Positions 31,180-40,608 of a DNA stretch of 64,000 bases are shown in pieces; the first letter of the stretch is position 1; each line of letters begins with the position of its first letter. The position numbers were made by a program, and so were the translations under genes. The notes under the pieces are model-generated. The model made no database searches, was not told the DNA's origin, and saw only the letters and a list, made by a program, of their open reading frames with translations. This DNA is from Burkholderia thailandensis E264 (GTDB taxonomy: Bacteria > Pseudomonadota > Gammaproteobacteria > Burkholderiales > Burkholderiaceae), in NCBI RefSeq assembly GCF_000012365.1, contig NC_007650.1, positions 806,001 through 870,000 of the forward strand. Direction: 5' to 3'.

Positions 31180-31785
31180 ATGAATCGGTTGACCGCGCTG
31201 GGTATTGGGAAGCTCGTTGACCCGGGATATCACGCGGACGGCGGTGGGCGGTACCTGTAGATCAGCGCCAGCGGCTCGCGGTCGTGGATCTATCGGTTCT
31301 CGATCGCGGGTCGCGCGCGGGAAATGGGCCTCGGCTCGTTGTCAGTGTTGCCGGTCGCTGCGGCGCGAAAGGTGGCGCCCGGCGGCCGGGCGAGCGCGAA
31401 GCTGGGCATCGATCTGATCGCCGCGCGGCGGCGCGCCTAAGCTCAGAGGTCGGCCGAAGATGTATCGGGCTTGACGTTCAAGCAGGCTGCCGAGGCGTGC
31501 ATTGCCGACCGTACTTCGACGTGGCGTAACACCAAGCGCGCAACGCAGTGGACAACCAGGCTCGAGACGTACGCCTACCCGGTGATCGGCGACGTCGACG
31601 TGCGCGATGTCGATATCGAAATGATCGTGCGCGTCCTTCAGCCATCTGGATGAAGAAGGGCGAGACTGCGAGGCGCGTACGCGGCTGCGTAAAGGCGATC
31701 CTCGATGCCGTTGGTTCTTGAGTACCGCGCGGGCGGCAACCCTGCTCGCTAGATCACCTCGGCCGCGTGCTGCCATCTGGCGGCG
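31180..31785 (+). pseudogene. P4-type tyrosine integrase, N-terminal remnant
   Basis: Starting MNRLTALGIGKLVDPG-YHADGGGRYL, the translation follows P4-family integrases (LxVxxSGSKSWxFRF, GRAREMGLG, later TFKQAAEACI and NTKRATQWTTRLETYAYPVIG). It is broken by an amber TAG at 31258 (Gln codon), TAA at 31438, a frameshift near 31648, a TGA at about 31720 and a TAG at 31751 in the GGNPAR motif. The catalytic C-terminal domain (R, HxxR, Y) is absent. It is the inactive integrase of the island at selC. Confidence 0.85.
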
Positions 31786-31931
31786 AGTGACATTTCGGTC
31801 AACCTGATTGAAAGTGGGCTCGGCGCGACGGGAATTTCGAATGGTTCCAGTGTCGCGCGCTACAACATCACGGCATCCTCACCCAGCAATACTTCCGATA
31901 GCGTTTCCGTCGTTGCGTTGCTGTCTGGGGC

Positions 31932-32190
31932 GATCTTTCGAACGCGGGCGGCATGGACACCGGTGCGACTCCGGCGAATAGCTATGTCGCGCTCTACGCG
32001 ATCTGCAATCCGATGACGGGCGCATTGGCGTTGCTTGCAACCAGTGCGACAAGTGCTATAGCGAGTAGCAGTCTACGGCTGCGCGAACATGCTGTCCGGC
32101 TACACGGCGTCGGTGCTCGTGAGCGTCTGGCCGACGAATGGGCGCGGGCGGTTCATCGCCGGCGTTCGTCCAAGACATGCTGCTCCGGCC
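31932..32190 (+). pseudogene. Phage tail-like protein fragment
   Basis: The reading LSNAGGMDTGATPANSYVAL with YAICNPMTGALALLATSATSA, and after a frameshift near 32066 YGCANMLSGYTASVLVSVWP, resembles a domain found in beta-proteobacterial prophage tail/host-specificity proteins (pattern YAIYNPTTG...ALL...GYTASALVSVWPT). Both ends are missing. The upstream 31790-31931 has a matching low-complexity Ser/Thr/Asn composition and may be part of the same relic. Recall of the family is from memory. Confidence 0.55.
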
Positions 32191-32210
32191 GACATCGTAA
32201 GCATCTCTCC

Positions 32211-33395
32211 CTACTGTGCGCTCGTGACTGATCCTCTGCTTTCCACGTTGCGCGAGCGCGACCACCGCTCAGCCACGCGAGTGCCGTGCAATCTGAGCGG
32301 CGTCTCGACAAATCGGTAATTCAGTTCTGCTAGCAGCAATACGATCGGGATGGCGGTAAAAGCAAAACGCAGAGTGAATGAGCCGTCAATTGCGCTCGGA
32401 GTGGTTGCAACTCGCTCCCAGATTTCTCGAGTCAGGCGATAGACGGGAACGTGGATCAGATAGATCGCGTATGACCGGGAACCGAAGTAAACGAGAACGC
32501 GTTTCACGGCGCCATCCGGCATCGTATAGCTTTTCCCGTAGCTCGCGATCCAAACCATGATGCACGACACGAGCGCGATTAGGCCGGTGTGAAACGGAAT
32601 GCTGGCGAGGCGTCCCGGCAATGCCGCCAGAATGAGGCACATTCCTGCAAGAGCAATTGCGGAGAGCAAACCTCGCGCGAGAGTTCTCGGCTCAACTTTC
32701 GCGTACCACTCACGGTGTTGAAGGAGCGCGAGTAGCGCACCGAGGGCAAGAGCATCCGTCCTGACGAACCAGAGAAACGAGAGGATCGGGCGCGGGAGAA
32801 ACACCTGAATCAGGACTACGACGCAGAGGATCGGCATGATCGTGCGTCGGCTTGCAGAGTACAGAAGGACGGGGAGCAGGATGTAGCACTGCTCTTCGAG
32901 CGATAGACTCCAGTAAACTTGATCGATACCGCACGTTTTCGCCGGGAATGCATAGCACGACCAAAAATGGAAGTTGGCAACCTGTGCCACGGCCGACAGA
33001 GAGTCGATCATGTTCCCCGTCGGTGTTCCGAGATAGCCGGTGCGGTTTGCCACGACGCTCAGAATCAAGGGTATGGCCAACCAAAGCCAAGCGGAAGGAA
33101 GAATGCGCCAGGCACGTCGAATCCAGAACGGAATCGCGAACGCTCCGAACCCGCATTGTCGTCCGGAAGGAAGGGTACGCAGCAAGTTCCCCGTGATGAC
33201 GTAGCCTGAAATGCAGAAGAACAGATCGACCCCGCCCCAAAAGAAGAACGTCCGTTGGAACGCGTCGATCCGACTGCTTCCCCAAAAAAACAGGATGTCG
33301 AGGTGCGAGGCCATCGTTCCTAGAATTGCGATGGCTCGCAGTACCTCGACATCAAGATTTTTGCTATGTGAGCTTGATGCTGTCTGTGTTTGCAT
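32211..33395 (-). CDS. Acyltransferase-3 family membrane protein within the island
   Basis: 394 residues from ATG 33395, with AAGGA about 11 bases upstream; a frame to 33431 is possible. The core VEVLRAIAILGTMASHLDI, WGGVDLFFCISGYVITGNLL and RRAWRILPSAWLWLAIPL define the OafA/acyltransferase-3 family; VYWSLSLEEQCYILLPVLLY is the later conserved segment. About ten membrane helices. Codon use is less GC-biased than in the other acyltransferases here, in keeping with recent acquisition. Likely modifies LPS or another surface glycan; serotype conversion by island-borne OafA homologues is known in other bacteria, but the substrate here is not known. Confidence 0.85.
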   Translation of the reverse strand: MQTQTASSSHSKNLDVEVLRAIAILGTMASHLDILFFWGSSRIDAFQRTFFFWGGVDLFFCISGYVITGNLLRTLPSGRQCGFGAFAIPFWIRRAWRILPSAWLWLAIPLILSVVANRTGYLGTPTGNMIDSLSAVAQVANFHFWSCYAFPAKTCGIDQVYWSLSLEEQCYILLPVLLYSASRRTIMPILCVVVLIQVFLPRPILSFLWFVRTDALALGALLALLQHREWYAKVEPRTLARGLLSAIALAGMCLILAALPGRLASIPFHTGLIALVSCIMVWIASYGKSYTMPDGAVKRVLVYFGSRSYAIYLIHVPVYRLTREIWERVATTPSAIDGSFTLRFAFTAIPIVLLLAELNYRFVETPLRLHGTRVAERWSRSRNVESRGSVTSAQ

Positions 33396-33634
33396 ACGTG
33401 GCGAAATCCTTGGCAGGACGGATTTTGCCACATCGCTGAGTGCGCAATTCCGAAACGGATCAGCGCGTCAAGTAGCAGTTCACGGTGCTGTCCAAAGCCG
33501 CAACGGCGATCTGCGCCATGCGGCCCGTCAGTATTTTCGTGTTCGAGGCACATGATGCTCTCAGGGAGAACGTATGTGGAGCGGCCCCGCGTATCTGAGG
33601 ACACAAGAACTCTCTTAAAATAAGGGATAGTCTT

Positions 33635-34036
33635 GTGCCTATCAGTAAGCCTAGTCATTACGTGGAAAGCATCGAAATTCTGAGCGAGCCGGAGCGCCGT
33701 CGTCGGCGCACGGCGCAGGAAAAAATCGCCATCGTGCAGGAAACACTGGAGCCGGGAGCATCGGTGTCGGCTGTGGCACGTCGGCACGGCGTCAACGCCA
33801 ACCAGGTGTTCGGCTGACGCAAGCAATACCAGGAAGGCAGTCTGGCGGCGGTGAAGGCAGGTGAAACCGTCGTGCCCGTATCTGAGCTGGCCGCCGCCAT
33901 CAAGGAAATCAAGGAACTGCAACGACTACTCGGGAAGAAGACGCTGGAGGTCGAAATCCTGAAAGAAGCCGTGGAGTGGGGCCGTTCAAAAAACCTGATT
34001 GCGCGCTCGCCCTTGCTGCCGGGGGACGACCGATGA
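33635..34036 (+). pseudogene. IS3-family transposase OrfA with internal stop
   Basis: Translation [37 protein letters not shown] then [16 protein letters not shown] and a leucine-zipper part [24 protein letters not shown] at 33815-33817 replaces the Trp codon expected in the family (VFxWRKQY), splitting the frame. Otherwise collinear with functional OrfA proteins. Confidence 0.85.
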
Positions 34037-34575
34037 AGACGGTCTGCGAAGTTCTCGGCGTGGCGCGCTCTGCGGTGGTGGTGAAGCGGATTCGCTCGTC
34101 TGACTGGCGCGATGGTCGCCGCGCCCGCGCGATTGACGATACCGGGTTGGTCGAGGAAAATCTGGGCGCTGCTGCGCCGTAGTCGAGAACAGAACGGTGC
34201 GCCGTGCATCAACCCCAAGCGCGTGTATCGGGTGATGCGTGAGCACCAGTTGCTGCAGCGCCGCCCCGGCGTGCGGCGAGACAAGCGGCGGCATGACGGT
34301 CGCGTTGCCGTGGACCGCAGCAATACCCGCTGGTGCTCCGATGGCTATGAGTTCCGATGCGACGATGGCACGCCGCTGCGCGTCACGTTCGCGCTGGACT
34401 GCTGCGACCGGGAGGCGATCAGCTGGGCGGCGACGACCGGCGGACATGGCGGTGATGTGGTGCGCGACGTGATGCTGGCCGCCGTCGAGCAGCGCTTCGG
34501 CACCCCGCAGGCCGCGCAGCCCATCGAATGGCTGTCGGACAACGGCTCGGCCTACATCGACCACCGCACGCGCAA
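34033..34575 (+). pseudogene. IS3-family transposase OrfB, deleted and truncated
   Basis: The frame starts [19 protein letters not shown] at 34033, reaches DDTGLVEE, then shifts frame near 34150 with loss of the usual RALVADLPTYGYRRV stretch; similarity resumes as [20 protein letters not shown], with [36 protein letters not shown] and [10 protein letters not shown]. The final DDE glutamate region is missing. Confidence 0.85.
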
Positions 34576-34821
34576 GCTCGGCGAAAATGATCGCTTCGAC
34601 TTCGACTACATGAGCGGCGAGCGTCCTGACGATGCGGGATCTTGGGAGTTTCACGTCTTTGGCATGCGCGGCTGGGAAGAGAAGATGGGATCGCGCGGTG
34701 TCGAGCGGGCTTTCGTACCCGTCGTGAGCGTCCTTTCCATTGCACAGAAGCGTTATCCATTGATTGCGCGCCCGATCGCGCCGATCGACCTTCCGGTCGG
34801 AAGCGTATACCCGCGTTGATC

Positions 34822-34937
34822 AGTCCTGACGCAGCACTATGCCGTAGATCATGAAACCCGACTTCGGCGTGTCCCGCTTTCGTGCGAGCCTTTATCCATG
34901 CGTCTTTCAATTTCGATGCTGGAATTGTGAAGGTCAT
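34822..34937 (-). pseudogene. Tyrosine integrase C-terminal fragment
   Basis: On the minus strand IPASKLKDAWIKARTKAG and then [17 protein letters not shown] match the box around the HxxR motif of phage integrases. A stop lies four codons upstream of the ATG at 34937, and downstream the VGEVLGH...Y tail is lost. It is a separate relic from the P4-type integrase beside selC, since it is on the opposite strand and from another subfamily. Confidence 0.7.
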
Positions 34938-35120
34938 TTGACGCGACTAGTGCCGATATTGCATAGCTGCGCAGGCAGCACCAGTGGGGGCAGGTCAAGA
35001 GCTACCAAACACCGTCTGCCTCAATCCGGACGAACCAGCATAAAAGCATTAGAGCGTTCACAATAGTTACAGTCGCCTTATGAACGCTCGTCTGCTTTTT
35101 TACGCTATGCGGCGGTCTTT

Positions 35121-35459
35121 CTACTCCGTCCAGCCATAAATGAGTACGTCGACCGACGAGGATCCGGACCCGCCAGCGAGCGCATCGGCAAAAATACTGA
35201 GCTTGGTACCCGGCACCTCGTAGACTCGCGTGATTTGTGCGTGTGGCTGCAGCGTCAGCGTGTCGAGTTGCGCGACGAGTTCGTTGCCTTCGGTTATCGT
35301 GAGGCGGATGATCACCGGGCCGGCAGATCCCACGCGTTCATCGGCGACCAACCTGATGCGCTCATAGGATTTGACGTCGACCTCTCCTAGTTTTTGCGAT
35401 TTTCCAGCAGGAATACTCACCGCGCCAGGATGCGTGCGAAATGCAAGAGTTGTTGCCAT
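35121..35459 (-). CDS. Unrecognised beta-rich protein, 112 residues
   Basis: ATG 35459 is chosen because GGAGG lies five bases upstream; the frame extends to 35471. The product starts MATTLAFRTHPGAVSIPAGK and alternates hydrophobic and polar residues (RIRLVADER, VIIRLTITEGNELVAQLD, LSIFADAL), suggesting a small beta-sandwich; it ends VDVLIYGWTE. No signal peptide, cysteine or membrane segment. I do not recognise the family. It lies alone between the integrase scrap and a long AT-rich gap. Confidence 0.72.
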   Translation of the reverse strand: MATTLAFRTHPGAVSIPAGKSQKLGEVDVKSYERIRLVADERVGSAGPVIIRLTITEGNELVAQLDTLTLQPHAQITRVYEVPGTKLSIFADALAGGSGSSSVDVLIYGWTE

Positions 35460-36384
35460 GGCTGCCTCCATTGCAATGTGTGTAAATAAATAATTGTCCC
35501 GATTTTAAAAATCGGTTCAGCTGGGACGCTGTGTTGTCCAAAATTTAACTTGGCCATACTTTTTTCGAAGAGTGGCCGATAAAGCTGGCGATGAAGTATT
35601 TGTGCGAGGAGGAATTTACCAGTCGAACTGAAAATTGCCAACCGGTCGGCGATAGTTGGCTGGCCTCTTGGTGCGTTGGTTTTATCGTTGAATTGGTAAC
35701 GTTGGGGGCGCATTTTTTTGGAGTCTAGTAATTTGACTGGTGGATTCAATAAGTGATTTCCCTGTATGTGATGCAATCCATGAAATTTATGTGAATTTGT
35801 TTCTCGCCTGGCAAATAGAATGGGATTAATTGTTTCAATAAATAATATTGAGGATTTGGGGTTTTATTGTTTTTGGAAATGGAATTAAAAGGCGGCCGTG
35901 AAAAACCGCACAATTCAGTGAAATGTTGGGGCTCGAACCGGCGACAATGTCAACAAAGCAACCGGGGAAATGACCAAGAGAACGAGACGAACGTAAGGTG
36001 GCCGGCTCATGGCGAACGCATGCGCCGAGGCGGTGTTGATCTGAGGCATCCGGCTGTCGACGGGCGGCAAAGGAGGCGGTGCGGCAACGTGTGCTTCGAG
36101 CGAGTGTGGCGTGGCATCGAGTACGAGGCGGTCGTGTGCTAGCTCTGCGTGAGCCAGGGCTTAAAAGGTACTGCCAAAATGAGTTGCAGGAGGCTGTTAA
36201 CCTGCCGCAAGCTTCGTTAGGTCGTACTGTCAAGCGCCAATTGCCGCGGCCGGTGTCGATGCGCTCATTCCGGAGCATCGCCGAGCCCAGGTCGTGCCAA
36301 GCGACATCCGCTGCGTTGCGCCCGAGTGTGGCGAATCCCGCCGATCCGCTCGGCAGGGTTCGCCTCGCGCGAGAAATGGCGTTC
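35460..36384. other. AT-rich non-coding part of the island
   Basis: 925 bases. The part 35480-35900 is strongly AT-rich with no supported gene. At 35930-35950 the minus strand reads like a tRNA T-arm but does not pair properly. From 36000 to 36384 composition rises again, but no translation looks like a protein. Confidence 0.45.
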
Positions 36385-36852
36385 CTATTGCGGGCCGGTT
36401 GGCTGGAAAACGTCTTGGCCAGCGTTGGTGTGCTTCCAGGAATATTGGCCGAATGCGTTGGTGTAGTACCAGAGCGCTTGGATCGTCGGTGAGCCGTTTG
36501 TCGTCCGGCAAGTTCCCGACCACGTGGTGATGCTGTTGTATTGCGCCTGAGGGGTGTTCCAGTTGACGGAAAATGTGAAAAGCGTGACCTGGTCCAACCC
36601 GGGGGATGCCGATGAGGGCGCGTAGAACCAGCCGGAAAGAGGAAAGGTTTGCCCCGATGTTCCGGATGGTGATTTGTACGCTCCAGAAATTGCACCGCTG
36701 CTCGAAGAATAGGTGCTAATTGTCATGGTCGAGCCCAACTCATTGAGCCATGTTCCAAGCGGATTCTGGCAATTGGCCGCGTAGGCGGAATCAGCCAGCA
36801 GAGAAGATGCAAGGAGCCCCGGGATGGCGAGAGAAACGAACGCGTTTTTCAT
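36385..36852 (-). CDS. Secreted avidin/streptavidin-family biotin-binding protein (burkavidin-like)
   Basis: 155 residues from ATG 36852 with AAGG eight bases upstream. Signal peptide MKNAFVSLAIPGLLASSLLA followed by DSAYA and then ANCQNPLG. The mature part aligns by eye with streptavidin: GTWLNELGS (Asn and Ser ligands), GAYKSPSG (Tyr, Ser), SVNWN (Trp), SITTWSG (Ser, Thr, Trp), ALWYY (Trp), YSWKHT (Trp from the neighbour subunit) and GQDVF (Asp). Every biotin-contacting position I can match is kept. Two cysteines (ANC, SGTC) could form a disulphide as in avidins of Gram-negatives. A secreted avidin called burkavidin is known from B. pseudomallei; this looks like it or a close relative. Confidence 0.9.
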   Translation of the reverse strand: MKNAFVSLAIPGLLASSLLADSAYAANCQNPLGTWLNELGSTMTISTYSSSSGAISGAYKSPSGTSGQTFPLSGWFYAPSSASPGLDQVTLFTFSVNWNTPQAQYNSITTWSGTCRTTNGSPTIQALWYYTNAFGQYSWKHTNAGQDVFQPTGPQ

Positions 36853-37660
36853 TTGCGTTACCTTCTTCGTACATGTGCCGACCTCTCGTATCGATCAGGC
36901 TGTACAACGCCGGACCTCACACCCAATCGCGCACTTATTGTGAGAGCTCATCCGATGGCGCCCGCAGGGGAAGCACTTTCCGCTCCGGCCGACAAATCGA
37001 GTGGGTGAAGGAATTACACAATATTCGCATCTCGCTATTTTTGTATTTGATTGTTGTTTGATTAATTTGTGTATTGATTTTTCTTTCGATCGATTCAGGA
37101 TAGGCTGATCGGGGATAAACTTCAAGATATCGTGTGGATTTCGAACGGGAGGGTGAAATTCAAATTCCATGTTGATGGAACCGGTCTGATTCCGCATTTT
37201 GATGCAATTATGGGTGGAGAATGCGCGGGATTGGCACGGGCAATGTGGCTCGCGCTTGTACGAGCGGGCGCTCGACGACCGATACCGCTTGAGTGCAGGA
37301 CCTTTCCCGGTGGGGCGCGGCGCGCCGATAGAAAGTCACGCCCGCTAGGTGAAAGCCTTGCCGGCATTTGCGTCGATGAGAGTCATCCCCATGAGCTTCA
37401 CGTTTGCGCGACGTGACAAAGTGGCGGTCTGCATCGGCGCAGAGCGTGGCGAGGCGGTCGGCGGCGCCGAATGCGTCAATGCGCGACCGCTGCTTCGTTC
37501 GGTGCAAAACGGCCGATGGGCAGACAATCGAGTCGTGGCGGGAGCGCGCACGGCGCAGGCGCAGAGGTTGCATGACGCGCATCGAGCCTGCGCCTTGCCT
37601 CGGCGTCTTGAGGCAAGGCGGGAGCGGATCATCGCGATCCGTTCACCGTATTGCGATTCT
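36853..37660. other. Intergenic stretch between the avidin and the secreted protein gene
   Basis: 808 bases. 37000-37210 is AT-rich and should contain the avidin promoter on the minus strand. 37220-37640 is GC-richer with overlapping open frames on both strands, none with a family pattern or ribosome site. Confidence 0.4.
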
Positions 37661-38413
37661 TCACCGCACCACGGTCACGATTCCACGCTTATCGTCCTGG
37701 CAGCCCACTTGCGGCGCACATGCCCTCGCTGTAACGGGAAATGTTCCCAAGACGAATGGCTTGAAGGTGAAGGTCGGTTGAAAAGTGTTCACGCCGGCGT
37801 ATCCGTATTGTCTGATGGAAAGAAAGCCGGTTGCGCCGGACGAGATCGAAATATCCACGTTGCCTGCGACCGGCGTGGACGTCCAGACGTGCATCGGCAG
37901 ATACGATTGCTGAGCGAATTTCGCCTGCACGGCGGGAACGATGATCGTAATGCCGTAGTCCGGCAGCTTCGCGGCCGACGCATTCTTGTTCGAGACGGGC
38001 TGCTGTCCCACGGTCCTGCAGAGCGAGAAATTCAGGATTTGATCGTTGATCGTGATCTCGCCATCGTTGGTGGCGTCGACTCCGCCCATCTTCTGGCAGA
38101 TTTTTTGCCTGTAGAGCGTCGCATCGGCGGGCTGTTCGCCCCGCACGAAGGTCAATTTATCCGGCCCCGTCCGTGTCAACACCTGATCGATCGTGACGGT
38201 TCTCCGCGGATCGTCGGGATCGGTGGTGAGAATGGTGCGGCGGACTCTGTCCGGGCCCGACGGCATCTTGAATTCCTGATAATTGACCAAGCTGTCCGTC
38301 GGGCCGGCGGCGGCGGACGAGGCGCCGGGTTGCGGTTCGGCACAAACCAGGGGGATTACCGGGGGAGCAACCAAAGCGGCAAGCAACGTGACGGTCAACA
38401 GATTTCTTTTCAT
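37661..38413 (-). CDS. Secreted protein of unknown function, 250 residues
   Basis: ATG 38413 has GAGAG seven bases upstream. The N-terminus MKRNLLTVTLLAALVAPPV with VCA before EPQPG is a signal peptide. The middle contains DATNDGEITIND, an EF-hand/dockerin-like loop, flanked by a possible Cys pair (KICQKM and FSLCRT). A later Cys pair is CAPQVGC near the C-terminus. The C-terminal part (ITIIVPAVQAKFAQQSYLPMHVW, then GTFPVTARACA) looks beta-rich, ending GIVTVVR. Family not recognised. Neighbouring avidin is also secreted and on the same strand, 800 bases downstream. Confidence 0.75.
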   Translation of the reverse strand: MKRNLLTVTLLAALVAPPVIPLVCAEPQPGASSAAAGPTDSLVNYQEFKMPSGPDRVRRTILTTDPDDPRRTVTIDQVLTRTGPDKLTFVRGEQPADATLYRQKICQKMGGVDATNDGEITINDQILNFSLCRTVGQQPVSNKNASAAKLPDYGITIIVPAVQAKFAQQSYLPMHVWTSTPVAGNVDISISSGATGFLSIRQYGYAGVNTFQPTFTFKPFVLGTFPVTARACAPQVGCQDDKRGIVTVVR

Positions 38414-39216
38414 GTAATCGCTCTCACGATGGTGGATTGGTGCGCCCGTATCGAGGCGGCAACGCCAGGAAGCTTGCGGCGTCTTATTGGGCGGATATTA
38501 ACTAATTGATCGAGTAAGAGATATTTCGTTAATTCCGAAATGTGCCGCGAGAAATTGGCATTCCGCAGCCTCATTGGGCATGTGGAGTGTAGGGGTAATG
38601 ATATATTTCGACAAGGAATTTGTATAGTCGCGTCATTTGGTTTGGGAAACCAAATCGATAAATCAATCGGGTTCGAAATCCGAGCCGTGTTGCATTTCAT
38701 CGCCTGGGCAATTCTGCAATCGATGCTCGATTTGAGCGGGGGCGGGGCAAGCCGCGAGTGCGCGCCTTGCATCGTTGCTCGGAGGCGAGATGGTAAAGGA
38801 ACGAGCGCAGTACGAACGGCATGTTTCGATTCTTGAATTCGCCACATTTATGAGGCTGCTTTTATTCGTTTTACGGGGCGCTTGCGTGCGATCATGCGGT
38901 TTACGTGACGAAGAATTTTCGGATGATAAAAAGGTGTAAAGGCGGGGTGTAAAAATTTCATTTTGCAATGGGTTTTTATGTGGTGCAAGCATTGTCAATT
39001 AATCTGGATGTCATCCTTGTTTTGAGGGTGTGGCGGTTAATGGCGGTGGGTGCCGGAAATGAACAAGATTAACCGATGTGTAATTGTGGTAATTGAATTG
39101 CCCGGCACGATCGTGCGATGCATGGAGCGGCCGATGTTCCGATTGCCGACGCCCGCGAATCGCCGGGCACGACGGAATCAGCCGCGTGAGTTTTTCTGTC
39201 CGCTCGCGCGTGCCCT
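38414..39216. other. AT-rich gap at the right side of the island
   Basis: 803 bases of below-average GC with no supported gene. It separates the island's secreted protein gene from the GC-rich amidase gene and is my estimate for the island's right border. Confidence 0.45.
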
Positions 39217-40608
39217 CTACATCTCGGGGTGTCGCAAGTGCCATTCCGTCGACGCTTGATACGCATCCGCCACGCACGCGAGCAGGGCTTCGGAAAAGTG
39301 CGTGCCGATCATCTGAAACACGAGCGGCAATCCGTTCGCGGACATGCCGCACGGCAGAACGATCGATGGAATGCCCGCCATGTTGAACGGGCATGTAAAC
39401 CGATGGAGATCCGCAATCAAATCGTCGTCGACCTTCGACATCCGCTCGATCGTCGGCACGCCGTCGGCGAGCACCGGCAAGGCCACGATGTCGACGACGT
39501 CGAACACGGCCGCGAGCTTGCCCCGAAAAACCTGACGTCGCAGAAGCAACCGCTGAAGCTCCGTTCCGGACAGTGCGCGCCCCTGCTCGATCAGCGCGGC
39601 GAGGCTCGCACCGTATTCGTTCTTGCGTGACGGATACGTGGCCTCGTGCGCAAGCGCCGTTTGCACGGCGCAGACCGGAAACCAATCCCAGATCATGTCG
39701 CTCACGTCCGGCAATGTCACGGCGACGATTTCCGCGCCGAGTTCGCGAAGCACCGCGATGGCGGTCGATATCGCGCGCTCGGCCGCGTCGCCGAGGCGAG
39801 CGCCGAGCCACGAATCGTCCACGCCGAGCCGGACGCCTTTCAGCTCGCGAGTCAGCGCGCTCGGGAAATCGGGAACGGGCAGTCGGGATGTCGTCGGATC
39901 GGCAGGGTCCGCGCCCGCGATCGCTTCGAGGACTGCCGTCGCGTCGGCGGCGGAGCGTGCAATGACGCCGACATGGTCGAGCGTCGCGGCGAGTTCGAAC
40001 GTCCGGTGGCGGGAGACGCGGCCCCACGTGGGCTTGATGCCGGTGACGCCGTTGGCTGCCGCCGGCAGCCGAATCGATCCACCGGTTTCCGACGCGAGCG
40101 CGGCGTAACAGAGTCCCGCGCAGATGGCGACGGCGCTGCCGCTGGACGACGCGCCGGGCCAGTACGCGTCATGCCACGGATTGCGCGGAGCCGCGAACGG
40201 TGTGCGGTGCTCGGCATACGCGCCCTCGGTCATCGACAGCTTGCCGAGCATCACCGCGCCGGCGCTGCGCAAGCGCCGGACGACCGTGGCGTCTTCATCG
40301 GCGACGGCGTTCGCGCGAATGCCCATGCCGGCCGTGGTCGGGATGCCCTTGATGTCGAAAATGTCTTTGACGGCGACGGGTACGCCGTGCAGCGGCCCCC
40401 GATCGGTTCCGCGCGCGATTTCCTGCTCGGCGCGTCGAGCGTCGGCGAGCGCGGATTCCGCCGTGATACGGATGTACGCGTTCAGATGCGGATCGAGTCG
40501 CGCGATGCGTGCGAGTATCGCTTGCGTCAACTCCACCGGTGACAGGCGTCGTTGCCGCAATTGCGACGATACATCCAGCAGGCTGAGATACTCGAAATTC
40601 TCACGCAT
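39217..40608 (-). CDS. Amidase-signature hydrolase
   Basis: 463 residues from ATG 40608; the frame is open to 40821 but the added part is low-complexity. The amidase signature is complete: Lys in VAVKDIFDIKG (about residue 77), the cis-Ser in GASSSGSAVAICAGL (about 157) and the nucleophile Ser in ASETGGSIRLPAAANG (about 178), giving the Ser-cisSer-Lys triad. The family includes GatA, aryl/aliphatic amidases and 6-aminohexanoate-type hydrolases. No GatB/C neighbours, so a catabolic amidase is more likely than tRNA amidation. Substrate unknown. Confidence 0.92.
   Translation of the reverse strand: MRENFEYLSLLDVSSQLRQRRLSPVELTQAILARIARLDPHLNAYIRITAESALADARRAEQEIARGTDRGPLHGVPVAVKDIFDIKGIPTTAGMGIRANAVADEDATVVRRLRSAGAVMLGKLSMTEGAYAEHRTPFAAPRNPWHDAYWPGASSSGSAVAICAGLCYAALASETGGSIRLPAAANGVTGIKPTWGRVSRHRTFELAATLDHVGVIARSAADATAVLEAIAGADPADPTTSRLPVPDFPSALTRELKGVRLGVDDSWLGARLGDAAERAISTAIAVLRELGAEIVAVTLPDVSDMIWDWFPVCAVQTALAHEATYPSRKNEYGASLAALIEQGRALSGTELQRLLLRRQVFRGKLAAVFDVVDIVALPVLADGVPTIERMSKVDDDLIADLHRFTCPFNMAGIPSIVLPCGMSANGLPLVFQMIGTHFSEALLACVADAYQASTEWHLRHPEM

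Larger units (their letters stand above)
33635..34575 (+). mobile_element. Degraded IS3-family insertion sequence
   Basis: Contains both reading frames of an IS3-family element (helix-turn-helix orfA and DDE orfB), each inactivated. The 3' third of orfB and the right terminal repeat are missing; sequence changes abruptly after [11 protein letters not shown] at about 34575. No terminal inverted repeats could be paired. Confidence 0.8.
31026..39216. other. Probable decayed genomic island 3' of selC
   Basis: The region begins at the 3' end of a tRNA gene, opens with an integrase remnant in the usual orientation, and contains phage-like and IS remnants, a second integrase scrap, long non-coding AT-rich gaps and genes with more A/T-ending codons than the flanks. 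The right boundary is inferred from the return to high GC near 39.2 kb. I found no copy of the selC 3' end at the right side, so the right attachment site is either lost or further away. Confidence 0.65.

Noticed and set aside
35930..35952. tRNA T-arm-like sequence on the minus strand (CGCCGGTTCGAGCCCC)
   Set aside because: The supposed T-stem pairs for only two bases and no acceptor or anticodon arm can be built around it. At best a fragment of an attachment site.
37208..37640. Overlapping open frames on both strands between the avidin and the 250-residue secreted protein gene
   Set aside because: No ribosome site, no recognisable motif, and both strands are open mainly because of GC-rich composition.
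31026..39216. Second copy of the selC 3' end as right attachment site
   Set aside because: I looked for the TCCGGCTGCCTTCCGCCA core and found only short chance matches (for example TGCCTTCCG near 41208 inside a coding gene).
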